From Marinoscillum sp. MHG1-6 (GTDB taxonomy: Bacteria; Bacteroidota; Bacteroidia; Cytophagales; Cyclobacteriaceae), in contig NZ_JAMZMI010000002.1 of assembly GCF_024714475.1 (NCBI RefSeq), positions 310,001 to 374,000 of the forward strand: 64,000 bases of DNA, read 5' to 3'. Shown piece by piece: positions 26,124-34,904 of this stretch (position 1 is the stretch's first letter; every line of letters starts with the position of its first letter). Both the position numbers and the translations under genes were made by a program. Below the pieces are notes generated by a model. The model saw only the letters and a program-made list of their open reading frames with translations, searched no databases and had not been told where the DNA came from.

Positions 26124-27403
26124 ACTTAGAGCTGCTTCATCCGAAAAACCGCATTGCCCTGATCATGGATTTGATCTATAAAAATGGCATGACCACCACT
26201 TCCGGTGGAAATATTTCTATCAAGGATGAAGATGGCAACATCTGGATCACTCCTGCGGGATATGATAAAGGTATTCTGACGCCTAAAGATATTGTCTGTG
26301 TGAGAGCAGATGGTTCAGTCGAGGGCATTCACCGTCCTTCTTCTGAATTTCCGTTTCACAAAGCCATTTACGAATTCCGCCCTGACATAAGAGCGGTTAT
26401 TCATGCCCACCCTCCTGCCCTGGTTTCATTTAGTATTGTTCGCCAGATTCCAGATACCAAGGTCATTCCTCAAACAAGGATCTTCTGTGGCCCTGTTGGC
26501 TATGCTCCCTACAAACTCCCCGGTAGTGATGAGCTGGGACAAAGTATTGCAAATATTTTCAAGGAGAACTACAACTCCGTGATCATGGAAAACCATGGAA
26601 CGGTTGTGGGCGGTAGCAATCTATTCAAAGCCTTTCAGCGGTTCGAAACATTAGAGTTCTGTGCTCGCTCTATTATTAATTCTCAAAAACTCGGCGGACA
26701 TAAGATACTTGAAGATGCGCAGATCAAAACCTTCGAGGACCAGCACATTGAACTTCCGGAAGCCGAAGAAACCATTTACACCACGGATGAAAAACTGATC
26801 CGCAACGAAATCTATACTTACGTAAAAAGAGCCTGTGAACAAAACCTGATGATCAGTAGCCACGGAACTGTCTCAATGCGCTGGCGTGGGGATGACTTCC
26901 TCATTACACCAACGAGTCTAAACAGACGGTTCATTGGACATACTGACATCGTTCAGATTAAGAATGGCACGCGTGAAAAAGGGAAACTTCCAAGCCGCGC
27001 GGTTCAATTGCATCAGGAAATCTATAAAAATAACCCAGATATCAATTGTATCATTAATACCCAGCCTCCAGGAGTAATGGCGTTTGGTATCTCTCATCAG
27101 ATGTTCGAAACCCGAACTATTCCGGAAAGCTACATTCTTCTGAAGGACATCCCATTTATTGAATTCGGGGATCATCTCAACGGCAACCTGACCATTCCAA
27201 AGCTACTCTCTAAGGAAACCCCTATTGTCATTATTAAAAATGATAGTGTTGTGGTGACAGGTAAGACCATGCTGGAAACCTTCGATAGACTGGAAGTTGC
27301 TGAATTTAGTGCGCAATCGTTAATCGAGAGTAAAATGATTGGTAATCTTGTAGCCATCGGTCAGGATGAGATTACCGAACTGACCAATAAATTTTTAAAA
27401 TAA
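26120..27403 (+). CDS. Two-domain class II aldolase/adducin-family protein
   Basis: Two class II aldolase-like domains in one chain of 427 residues. The first (1-220) keeps the active-site pattern: TTSGGNIS, SSEFPFHKAIY, VIHAHPPALVSFS with the zinc HxH, and ENHGTVVGG with a third His. The second (235-427) keeps the fold (ISSHGTVSMRW, PSRAVQLHQEIYKNNPDI) but reads INTQPPGVMAFG where HxH is expected and KNDSVVVTG where the third His should be, so it has probably lost zinc binding. RhaEW already supplies rhamnulose-1-P aldolase, so this may act on another sugar phosphate such as fuculose- or a related ketose-1-phosphate. It is coupled to the kinase upstream. Confidence 0.82.
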   Translation: MNLELLHPKNRIALIMDLIYKNGMTTTSGGNISIKDEDGNIWITPAGYDKGILTPKDIVCVRADGSVEGIHRPSSEFPFHKAIYEFRPDIRAVIHAHPPALVSFSIVRQIPDTKVIPQTRIFCGPVGYAPYKLPGSDELGQSIANIFKENYNSVIMENHGTVVGGSNLFKAFQRFETLEFCARSIINSQKLGGHKILEDAQIKTFEDQHIELPEAEETIYTTDEKLIRNEIYTYVKRACEQNLMISSHGTVSMRWRGDDFLITPTSLNRRFIGHTDIVQIKNGTREKGKLPSRAVQLHQEIYKNNPDINCIINTQPPGVMAFGISHQMFETRTIPESYILLKDIPFIEFGDHLNGNLTIPKLLSKETPIVIIKNDSVVVTGKTMLETFDRLEVAEFSAQSLIESKMIGNLVAIGQDEITELTNKFLK

Positions 27404-27411
27404 AAGGACGA

Positions 27412-28155
27412 ATGACCAAAGTTGCCCTTTTCATCCCATGCTATGTGGACCAGTTTTATCCTCAGGTGGGCATTGCCACACTTGAGTTACTGGAAAAGCT
27501 AGGCTGCGAGGTAGAATACCCTATGAATCAGACTTGTTGCGGTCAGCCTACTGCCAATTCAGGCTACGCTCACCAAAACAAGGAAATAGACGACCTGTTT
27601 ATTAAGAATTTTTCCGGGTATGACTACATTGTATGCCCTTCCGGAAGCTGTTCTCTTCACGTGAAAGATCATTTGCATTCTGATTCAAATGAAAAAGAAG
27701 CCCAGCAGATCAGATCAAAGACCTACGAACTTGTGGAGTTTCTTCATGATGTCCTAAAGGTTGACACACTGAAGACAACATTCCCTTATAAGGTAGGTCT
27801 GCATGCTTCCTGTCATGGACTGAGAGGCCTGAAACTAGGAAGTTCAACGGAAAGAAACATCCCCCCGTTCAACAAAACTGCCGAGTTGCTGTCGAAGGTA
27901 GAGAACATCCAGTTAGTTGATCTTGATCAGCCCACAGAATGCTGTGGATTCGGAGGCACTTTCGCAGTGTTAGAAGAAGCCCTGTCTGTGAAGATGGGAA
28001 AGGACCGTATTAAAGATCATGTGAAGCACGAGGCACAGGTGATCGCAGGAAATGACATGAGCTGCCTCATGCATATGGAGGGTATCATTAACCGTGACGG
28101 CCTCCCGATCAAAGTAAAACATGTTGCAGAAATTCTTAACGGAACGACCCTATGA
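27412..28155 (+). CDS. lutA: LutA, L-lactate oxidation iron-sulfur subunit
   Basis: First subunit of the LutABC complex that oxidises L-lactate to pyruvate. It has two CCG-type cysteine-rich domains: CCGQPTANSGY near 43-53 and ECCGFGGTFAV near 181-191, each with upstream Cys partners (IPCYVDQ at 9-15 and HASCHGL). 247 residues, normal for the family. It is nine bases after the aldolase gene and overlaps lutB by four, so lactate made by RhaEW is oxidised by products of the same operon. Confidence 0.93.
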   Translation: MTKVALFIPCYVDQFYPQVGIATLELLEKLGCEVEYPMNQTCCGQPTANSGYAHQNKEIDDLFIKNFSGYDYIVCPSGSCSLHVKDHLHSDSNEKEAQQIRSKTYELVEFLHDVLKVDTLKTTFPYKVGLHASCHGLRGLKLGSSTERNIPPFNKTAELLSKVENIQLVDLDQPTECCGFGGTFAVLEEALSVKMGKDRIKDHVKHEAQVIAGNDMSCLMHMEGIINRDGLPIKVKHVAEILNGTTL

Positions 28156-29513
28156 GCCACGCCAAACTGACTGAAGAATTCCTCAAAAACGAACCCAAGA
28201 CAGACTGGCACAACGAAACGCTCTGGTGGGTACGTAGCAAACGAGACGTTTCCTCTAAGGGAATTCCCGAATGGGAAGAGCTAAGATCACTCGCCTCTCA
28301 AATCAAGGATAATGTACTCTCCAACATTGGCAACTATCTCCAGGAATTTGAAAAAAATGCACTTGCCAATGGCGTACATGTACATTGGGCTGAAGATGGC
28401 AAGGAACATAACCGCATTGTTCAATCGATCATTGAAAAGCACAACGCTCAGCGTATTGTCAAAAGCAAGTCTATACTTACAGAAGAATGCCACCTCAACC
28501 AACACCTCGAAAGCAATGGCTTCGATGTCGTGGATACTGACCTGGGCGAACGTATTGTCCAGTTTGCCAAGCAACCACCAAGTCATATTGTGTTGCCGGC
28601 CATCCACATGAAACGTGAAGAGGTATCGGAGTTGTTCCATGAGCACATTCAAACCGAAAAGGGTAACAGCGATCCACAATACTTAACAGAGGCAGCCAGA
28701 AACCACCTAAGGGAAAAATTTCTCAAAGCAGATATCGCCATTACCGGCGTCAACTTTGGAATTGCTGAAACCGGAGGATTTGTGGTTTGCACCAATGAAG
28801 GCAATGCCGATATGGGCGTCCACCTTGCTCCGGTACACATCGCCTGCATGGGGATCGAGAAGCTGATACCAAAATTTGAGCATTTAGGAGTGTTCACGCG
28901 CCTGCTGGCCAGAAGCGCTACCGGACAGGCTATAACCAATTATACGAGTCATTTCCACCAACCAAGACCAGATCAGGAGATGCACATTATCCTGGTTGAT
29001 AATGGTCGCACGAAACAACTGGCAAGGGAAAAGTTCAGAAACAGCTTAAAATGCATTCGGTGTGGTGCTTGTATGAACACCTGCCCTATTTACCGAAGAA
29101 GTGGTGGTTACAGTTATGATGCTACCGTACCAGGACCCATTGGGTCTATACTTTCTCCGGGTTTTGACCTGAAAAAGCATAAGTCCCTTCCCTTCGCTTC
29201 TACCCTGTGCGGATCATGCTCGGATGTTTGCCCGGTAAAGATCAATATCCACGAGCAGCTATACGAATGGCGCCAGGTCATTGCCGAAAATGGGCTGGAC
29301 GATATGCCTAAGCGATTTTCAATGAATATTGCAAGGAAAGTACTCTCTTCACCGAAAGTGTATTTCACCTTAGGGAAAATCGCCAGAAAGTCTTTGAGTA
29401 TTCTCCCTAAATCACTCATCAACAATCCACTTAATGCCTGGGGAAAACAGAGAGACCTTCCTAATCCTCCGAAAGAAAGCTTCAAGGAGTGGTATAAAAA
29501 AAACAGATCATGA
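28152..29513 (+). CDS. lutB: LutB, iron-sulfur subunit of L-lactate oxidation
   Basis: 453 residues. The N-terminal two thirds is the LUD domain (AIHMKREEVSELFHEH, TGVNFGIAETGGFVVCTNEGN). Two [4Fe-4S] ferredoxin motifs follow: CIRCGACMNTCPIY near 301-314 and CGSCSDVCPVKINIHEQL near 353-370. It resembles the heterodisulfide-reductase-type electron carriers and passes electrons from lactate oxidation to the respiratory chain. Starts overlap lutA and lutC by four bases each, so translational coupling is likely. Confidence 0.94.
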   Translation: MSHAKLTEEFLKNEPKTDWHNETLWWVRSKRDVSSKGIPEWEELRSLASQIKDNVLSNIGNYLQEFEKNALANGVHVHWAEDGKEHNRIVQSIIEKHNAQRIVKSKSILTEECHLNQHLESNGFDVVDTDLGERIVQFAKQPPSHIVLPAIHMKREEVSELFHEHIQTEKGNSDPQYLTEAARNHLREKFLKADIAITGVNFGIAETGGFVVCTNEGNADMGVHLAPVHIACMGIEKLIPKFEHLGVFTRLLARSATGQAITNYTSHFHQPRPDQEMHIILVDNGRTKQLAREKFRNSLKCIRCGACMNTCPIYRRSGGYSYDATVPGPIGSILSPGFDLKKHKSLPFASTLCGSCSDVCPVKINIHEQLYEWRQVIAENGLDDMPKRFSMNIARKVLSSPKVYFTLGKIARKSLSILPKSLINNPLNAWGKQRDLPNPPKESFKEWYKKNRS

Positions 29514-30076
29514 GCAGCAAGGAAAACATCCTAAAGAGAATTTCGGACCTGGACCTTCAACCTGCCAGGCTTCCTGAAATCCCTCAGTTTGAAGGATTCG
29601 ATAATCTAATCGATACCATTACCAAAACATTAGAAGGAAGTCATGTAAAAGTGACTTCTGTCAAAGGGAACCTGATTGATAGCATCAAACAGGAAATTTC
29701 TGAATATGAATATGTGGTGTCAGCTGTTAAGGGGATTGATAGCACCATGAACGAGGAGGACCTCAAATCAAAAGATTCACTCAATAAGGTGGAGGCCATG
29801 ATTATCAACGGAAAGGTTGGAGTTGCCGAAAATGGCGCCATTTGGGTCCCTGAATCGAATATGAGCCAGCGAATACTCCCATTTATCACCCTTCATCTGT
29901 TCGTTGTGATCCAAAAAGAAAGTATCGTTAGCAACATGCATGAAGCCTACTCCAAAATATCCGAGATTCCGGGATTCGGTCTTTTCGTAGCAGGACCCTC
30001 CAAAACCGCCGACATTGAGCAATCGTTGGTAGTGGGTGCACATGGTCCAAAAAGGATGACAGTTTTTATCGTTTAA
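29510..30076 (+). CDS. lutC: LutC, LUD-domain subunit of L-lactate oxidation
   Basis: 188-residue LUD (YkgG-like) domain. Seen: GKVGVAENGAIWV, MSQRILPFITLHLFVVI and the C-terminal FGLFVAGPSKTADIEQSLVVGAHGPKRMTVFIV, where GPS/T-x-D-I-E is the family signature. It completes the lactate complex and is the last gene of the rhamnose operon. A 9-bp stem (30095-30103 with 30113-30121) lies 20 bases downstream, but has no T-run on this strand. Confidence 0.93.
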   Translation: MSSKENILKRISDLDLQPARLPEIPQFEGFDNLIDTITKTLEGSHVKVTSVKGNLIDSIKQEISEYEYVVSAVKGIDSTMNEEDLKSKDSLNKVEAMIINGKVGVAENGAIWVPESNMSQRILPFITLHLFVVIQKESIVSNMHEAYSKISEIPGFGLFVAGPSKTADIEQSLVVGAHGPKRMTVFIV

Positions 30077-30250
30077 CAAATTAATTGAAGGTTTTTCTTT
30101 GACCACTCAACAGTCAAAGAACTAGCCTCTCAACTAAGAAAAACGAATATTCATTTAGAAATTCATAAAATTTTCCTTCATTTAAAGAAAATTTACAAAG
30201 GAAGTAGATGCGTACTGAAAGCAACATTCTCTTAATACAATAAGAAAATG

Positions 30251-30258
30251 TATATTTG
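30251..30258 (+). promoter_or_regulatory. -7 promoter box upstream of the sphingolipid operon
   Basis: TATATTTG matches the Bacteroidota TAnnTTTG -7 element, about 100 bp before the first gene. No convincing -33 box is visible. The leader contains an AAGCTT ... AAGCTT short inverted repeat. Confidence 0.4.
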
Positions 30259-30356
30259 CATCTATTCTAAAAATTAAGGATTTAGTAGAATTTCAAGCTT
30301 GGGTTTTTAAGCTTATAAGATAGAAATCCGGGTAAGATTGGATCACTTTTCAGTAC

Positions 30357-31562
30357 ATGAGTAGCATATTAAAGGACAAATTCTCAAGCTATAGAGAACC
30401 GCAATACTTCCAAAGCAAGGATATCTATCCTTTCTTTAGGGAAATAGAATCCGAACAAGGAACGGAGGTTATTGTTAAAGGCAAGAAAGCCTTGATGTTT
30501 GGTTCAAATAGCTACTTAGGACTGACCACCCATCCTAAAATCAAAGAAGCGGCCATTAACGCTATCAAAAAATATGGTAGTAGCGTCGCCGGATCAAGGT
30601 TCCTTAATGGTACTACCGACCTTCACATCGAGTTAGAGCACAGATTAGCAAAATTCCTCAAGAGAGAGGCTGTACTGCTTTTTAGCACAGGATTTCAGGT
30701 AAATATTGGTACGATCCCAACGATTACCGGAAAAGACGATGTCATCTTCCTGGATAGATTGAATCATGCCTCTATCATTGAAGGAGCACGTCTGTCTCAG
30801 GCAAGATCTGTGATGTATCGTCATAACGATATGGAATCATTGGAGCATAAACTGAAGCTTTCAGCTGATGCTAAAATGAAGCTAATCGTGGTAGATGGGA
30901 TTTTCAGCATGGAAGGTGATATTGTTAAGCTTCCTGAGATCGTACAATTAGCTAAAAAATATAACGCCGTAGTGATGACGGACTGTGCACACGCGATTGG
31001 AGTAATCGGTGATCATGGTTCAGGTACCCCATCACATTTTGGCCTGGATAAAGAAGTTGACCTTATTGGAGGAACATTCAGTAAGTCACTAGCTTCTCTA
31101 GGTGGTTTTATTGGCGCTGATGCCGATACCATCAATTTCATGAAGCACCATAGTCGTTCATTGATCTTCAGTGCGGCACTTACACCTGCATCTGCCGCTT
31201 CTGCACTTGCGGCTTTAGATATTATTGAGTCAGATGACTCATTGAGATTAAACCTGTTAGCTAACACCGATCACGCAATCGCTCGATTCAAAGATCTTGG
31301 ATTTGATACCGGTGCAACAGAGTCTCCTATTATCCCTCTTTATATCAGGGACAATCCGAAGACTTATCAGTTGACAATGACTTTGTTGGAGAAAGGAATC
31401 TTTGTAAACCCGGTAGTGGCACCTGCAGTATCTCCGGAAGATACATTGATCAGGTTCTCGTTGATGGCTTCTCACACTAAAGACCAGATCGACAAAGCAA
31501 TTGACATCATTTACCAAACGGTAAAAGAGCTGAACATCTCATTGGCTATCAAAGCAGCCTAA
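30357..31562 (+). CDS. spt: Serine palmitoyltransferase-like alpha-oxoamine synthase
   Basis: PLP enzyme condensing an amino acid with an acyl thioester, the first step of long-chain-base synthesis. PLP Lys lies in GGTFSKSLASLGGF (about K243), the PLP-stacking His in LNHASIIEGARLS and the pyridine-contact Asp in MTDCAHAIGVIG. This last motif carries Cys where DEAH/DDAH is usual. 401 residues, no signal or membrane segment, cytoplasmic. The following CerR-like and GNAT-type genes favour serine + acyl thioester to 3-ketosphinganine. Cysteate as amino acid (capnine-type sulfonolipids of Cytophagales) is a real alternative. Confidence 0.82.
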   Translation: MSSILKDKFSSYREPQYFQSKDIYPFFREIESEQGTEVIVKGKKALMFGSNSYLGLTTHPKIKEAAINAIKKYGSSVAGSRFLNGTTDLHIELEHRLAKFLKREAVLLFSTGFQVNIGTIPTITGKDDVIFLDRLNHASIIEGARLSQARSVMYRHNDMESLEHKLKLSADAKMKLIVVDGIFSMEGDIVKLPEIVQLAKKYNAVVMTDCAHAIGVIGDHGSGTPSHFGLDKEVDLIGGTFSKSLASLGGFIGADADTINFMKHHSRSLIFSAALTPASAASALAALDIIESDDSLRLNLLANTDHAIARFKDLGFDTGATESPIIPLYIRDNPKTYQLTMTLLEKGIFVNPVVAPAVSPEDTLIRFSLMASHTKDQIDKAIDIIYQTVKELNISLAIKAA

Positions 31563-31574
31563 GAAGCTTCCTTT

Positions 31575-32540
31575 GTGAAAATTCTCATAACTGGCGCAAA
31601 TGGTTTTTTAGGAAGCTGGCTGTGTCAGGTCGCTACTGAATTACATTCAGCAAGAGTTTTTGCCCTTGTACGCCCAAAGGCGAATATTGGCCAAATACAG
31701 AATTTGGACGGCCTTCAAATACTCCAATCGGATTATTCGGAATTGAGCCTCAACGAAGTACTCACAAAACTATTGAATGAAGAAGGGGCAATGGATCTCA
31801 TGATTCATAATGCCGGACTCACCAAATCAATCCATCGAGAAGCCTTTTTCAAGATTAATGTAGGACTTACCAATCGGGTAGTTCAAGCCATTCAGGAGAC
31901 TGGTATTTTAACCGGAAAGCTGGCTTATGTATCCTCACAGGCAGCTCTTGGTCCGGTGGGACTGAATGGTCCGGTATCGGCCTACGGAGATAGTAAATTG
32001 GCTGCAGAACAGGTTATTATGAATTCAGGCCTCAATTACCTGATATACAGACCTACAGGCATCTACGGCCCAAGGGACAACGAATTCCTGGCATTATTCC
32101 AATCTGTGAAAATGGGGCTCTACCCATGTGCTGCACCGAAAAATCAGAAAATGACACTGATCCACGCTTTTGATGTAGCAAATAATGTGATCACACTTTC
32201 CTCTCAGGATTTTACCAACAAAATCATTCACCTGGAAGATGGAAAGGTTTACTCCCATTCGGGAATGAAAGCCGCCATTGAAAAAGTATTGAATAAGCGA
32301 TCCTTGATGCTCGTTATCCCTATCTGGCTCACAAGACTTTCGCTTAGAACAATCAAGTTCTTCGGATCGATATTTGGCTTCGAACCTATCCTAACGGTGG
32401 AAAAGCATAATGAAATCACTAAAGATTGGGATCATGATTTTTCGTTAGAAAGAAAAGAAATACCTTTATCGATCAAGTTTGATTTACATTCCGGATTTGC
32501 CAACACATACGAACACTACAAATCCGAAAACCTGGTTTAA
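31575..32540 (+). CDS. CerR-like NAD(P)-dependent reductase (3-ketosphinganine/ceramide reductase)
   Basis: An extended SDR of 321 residues with the nucleotide-binding motif ITGANGFLGSWL at the very N terminus, catalytic Ser in YVSSQAALGP and YGDSKLAAEQ (YxxxK). In Caulobacter a reductase of this type (CerR) lies beside spt and acts on the keto group of the long-chain base. The same spt-reductase-GNAT order occurs here. It starts with GTG, 13 bases after spt. The epimerase/dehydratase label given to such proteins is only a fold description. Confidence 0.75.
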   Translation: MKILITGANGFLGSWLCQVATELHSARVFALVRPKANIGQIQNLDGLQILQSDYSELSLNEVLTKLLNEEGAMDLMIHNAGLTKSIHREAFFKINVGLTNRVVQAIQETGILTGKLAYVSSQAALGPVGLNGPVSAYGDSKLAAEQVIMNSGLNYLIYRPTGIYGPRDNEFLALFQSVKMGLYPCAAPKNQKMTLIHAFDVANNVITLSSQDFTNKIIHLEDGKVYSHSGMKAAIEKVLNKRSLMLVIPIWLTRLSLRTIKFFGSIFGFEPILTVEKHNEITKDWDHDFSLERKEIPLSIKFDLHSGFANTYEHYKSENLV

Positions 32541-32544
32541 ATAG

Positions 32545-33669
32545 ATGAGTATTACCGTTGAGGAGGTCTTGTCCAAAAAAGATCTTAAGGCATTTATTAA
32601 GTTCCCGTTTGGGCTTTATAAAGGCAACCCCTATTACGTTCCCCCGGTTTTGGATTTTGAAATAAGCACTTTGTCTAAAGACAAAAATCCAGCATTTGAT
32701 CATAGTGATGCTGTTTATTTTCTGGCCAAAAAAGACGGAGAAATTGTAGGCAGAATTGCCGGTATCATTCTCAATGCTGAGCTCGAAGCAGAGAAGCTGA
32801 TGCGTTTCGGGTGGGTGGACTTTATCGACGACAAAGAGGTCTCTAAGGCGCTTATTGATAAAATCACTGAATGGGGCAAATCGAAAGGTGCGCAAAACAT
32901 CCACGGCCCTATGGGCTTTACAGATCTGGATTTTGAAGGATCCCTGGTACAAGGATTTGATCAGTTGGCAACGCAGGCAACCATCTACAACCATCCTTAT
33001 TATCATGAGCACTATGAAGCTCTTGGATTTGGAAAGGCTTGCGATTGGGTGGAATTGAGGGGTACTGTGCCCACAGAAATTCCAAGACGTCTTGGGAGGG
33101 TCGCCTCAATTATTACCTCCAGATTTAATCTTGAGGTCAAAAAATTTAAAAAGAGTAAGCAGGTTTTAAAATATGCGGGACAAGTGTTTGACCTGCTCAA
33201 CGAGTGTTATAGCGATCTTTATGGCTATCACCCACTTACTCAAAAGCAAATTGACTACTACATCGATCAGTATTTCGGATTCGTCAGAATCGAATTCGTG
33301 ACACTTATCGTTAATGACAAAGATGAAGTGGTGGGTTTTGCTATTTCATTCCCTTCTTTATCAAAAGCATTCCAAAAAGCAAAAGGGTCCATGTTCCCAT
33401 TCGGGTTCATTCATATCCTTAAGGCTTTTAAAAGCAACGAGCATGTCGATATGTTTTTGATAGGAGTAAAACCCGAATACCAGAAGTTGGGTGTTAGCCC
33501 ACTAATTTTTCACGAACTTTTAAGCACGTATATCAATAAAGGAGTGAAAAAGGTATCTTCGGGGCCCATGATGGAGGACAACTACGGAGTACTCAATCTT
33601 TGGAATGAATACCAGGACAATATTGATACCGGTAGCATCAGAAGAAGGTGCTACAAAAAAGCAATCTAA
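32545..33669 (+). CDS. GNAT-fold acyltransferase, probable bacterial ceramide synthase
   Basis: 374 residues with a two-GNAT-like layout: an N-terminal half (YFLAKKDGEIVGRIAGII near 53-73, GPMGFTDLDFEG) and a C-terminal half (FVTLIVNDKDEVVGFAISFPS, VDMFLIGVKPEYQKLGVSPLIF). Proteins of this size and type were identified as bCerS, which N-acylates the long-chain base, in Caulobacter. The neighbours spt and CerR-like gene make that the best assignment. Cytoplasmic or membrane-peripheral, no signal peptide. It is four bases after the reductase and three before the next gene. Confidence 0.7.
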   Translation: MSITVEEVLSKKDLKAFIKFPFGLYKGNPYYVPPVLDFEISTLSKDKNPAFDHSDAVYFLAKKDGEIVGRIAGIILNAELEAEKLMRFGWVDFIDDKEVSKALIDKITEWGKSKGAQNIHGPMGFTDLDFEGSLVQGFDQLATQATIYNHPYYHEHYEALGFGKACDWVELRGTVPTEIPRRLGRVASIITSRFNLEVKKFKKSKQVLKYAGQVFDLLNECYSDLYGYHPLTQKQIDYYIDQYFGFVRIEFVTLIVNDKDEVVGFAISFPSLSKAFQKAKGSMFPFGFIHILKAFKSNEHVDMFLIGVKPEYQKLGVSPLIFHELLSTYINKGVKKVSSGPMMEDNYGVLNLWNEYQDNIDTGSIRRRCYKKAI

Positions 33670-33672
33670 TAT

Positions 33673-34446
33673 ATGAAGAAGTACGCGATCATCATTGGAG
33701 GGTCTAGCGGTATAGGTTTAGCGTCTGCTAAAAAACTGGGCCAGGAAGGATTTGGCCTGGTTATCGTACACCGTGACAGACGATCAACCATGCAGGTCTT
33801 TGAGGCAGAAGTAAATGAGTTGAAAGCAGCGAATATTGAGGTTCATACCTACAACATAGATGGCACCAACAAAGAAAAGGTAATTGCGGCTTGCGAAACC
33901 TTCAAGCAAGACTTACCTAATGTGCAATTTTCTGTAATGCTTCATTCGCTGTCAAGAGGTAATTTAAAGAAGCTGATCAGTGATGGGGAACCTGAACTAT
34001 CTGAAGAGGATATTCACCTCACTATTGATGCGATGGCCATAAATGCCCTGACATGGGTCAAAGCCCTCACCGGCAATCAACTCATGGCAAAAGGAGGTCG
34101 AGTGATTACATTAACTTCCGCCGGAAGCCAAAAGTACTGGTCAGGTTATGCAGCCGTAGCTATCGCTAAATCCTCACTTGAAATCCTGACAAAATACCTG
34201 GCGGTTGAATTGGCCGGACACGACCTTCGTGCCAACGCCATCAATGCGGGAATTACCGATACACCTTCATTGAAATTTATCCCAGGCTATGATGACTTGG
34301 TAAAAGAAGCAACCAGAAAAAACCCACTGGGAAGGATGACACAACCAGAAGATGTTGCTAACGTTGTTTATTTGCTAAGCAGACCGGAAGCCAACTGGAT
34401 CAACGGCAGCATTATTAACGTAGATGGAGGAGAAACATTAATATGA
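33673..34446 (+). CDS. FabL-like enoyl-ACP reductase (SDR with YX6K)
   Basis: 257-residue SDR. Although it looks like FabG at first sight, the catalytic motif is YAAVAIAK, i.e. Tyr-X6-Lys, the spacing of enoyl-ACP reductases FabI/FabL rather than YxxxK of ketoreductases. The segment KYWSGYAAVAIAK and the C-terminal block from LTKYLAVEL to NVDGG match Bacillus FabL in layout (RYL...YTTVGVSK...LTRYLAVEL...IDT-LK-P...GRM). The start GGSSGIG binds NADPH. It should reduce the trans-2-enoyl group in the dedicated acyl chain cycle. It overlaps the dehydratase gene by four bases. Confidence 0.72.
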   Translation: MKKYAIIIGGSSGIGLASAKKLGQEGFGLVIVHRDRRSTMQVFEAEVNELKAANIEVHTYNIDGTNKEKVIAACETFKQDLPNVQFSVMLHSLSRGNLKKLISDGEPELSEEDIHLTIDAMAINALTWVKALTGNQLMAKGGRVITLTSAGSQKYWSGYAAVAIAKSSLEILTKYLAVELAGHDLRANAINAGITDTPSLKFIPGYDDLVKEATRKNPLGRMTQPEDVANVVYLLSRPEANWINGSIINVDGGETLI

Positions 34447-34904
34447 TTTCACCGCAAGAAATTATAGACAAACTACCCTACAAAACACCTTTTCACTTTG
34501 TAGATGAGTTAGAAGAAGTAACCGATAAAGGAACGGTCGGATACTATACCCTAAAACAAGATGAGTATTTCTTTCAGGGGCACTTCCCTGGCAACCCTGT
34601 GACTCCGGGAGTGATTATCGTGGAGATCATGGCGCAGATTGGGTTGGTTTGTCTCGGAATCAATTTAGAGCACAACAAGTCCAATAATTCTGATAATTTT
34701 GTACCCCTCTTTTCATCGACCAATGTTGATTTTTTGAAGCCTACTTACCCCGGAGATAAACTCAAAGTGAGTTCAAGGCTGATATATTATCGCTTCGGTA
34801 AGTTGAAATGTTCAATTGAATGCCATAATTTGACCTCAGACGAGTTGGTGTGCAAGGGTGAATTTTCTGGCATGATCGTAAAAAAGGATAACGTTGAGAA
34901 ATAA
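34443..34904 (+). CDS. FabZ-like 3-hydroxyacyl-ACP dehydratase
   Basis: 153-residue hot-dog fold enzyme. Catalytic motif QGHFPGNPVTPGVIIVEIMAQ: His of GHFP and Glu of VEIMAQ are both present. It removes water from 3-hydroxyacyl-ACP. A second copy of FabZ for general lipid synthesis is expected elsewhere, so this one is probably dedicated to the sphingolipid or sulfonolipid chain. Its last 11 bases overlap the TTG-started ketosynthase gene. Confidence 0.85.
   Translation: MISPQEIIDKLPYKTPFHFVDELEEVTDKGTVGYYTLKQDEYFFQGHFPGNPVTPGVIIVEIMAQIGLVCLGINLEHNKSNNSDNFVPLFSSTNVDFLKPTYPGDKLKVSSRLIYYRFGKLKCSIECHNLTSDELVCKGEFSGMIVKKDNVEK

Noticed and set aside
33673-34446. FabG-type ketoreductase assignment
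   Set aside because: Tyr-Lys spacing is YX6K, and the sequence layout follows FabL.
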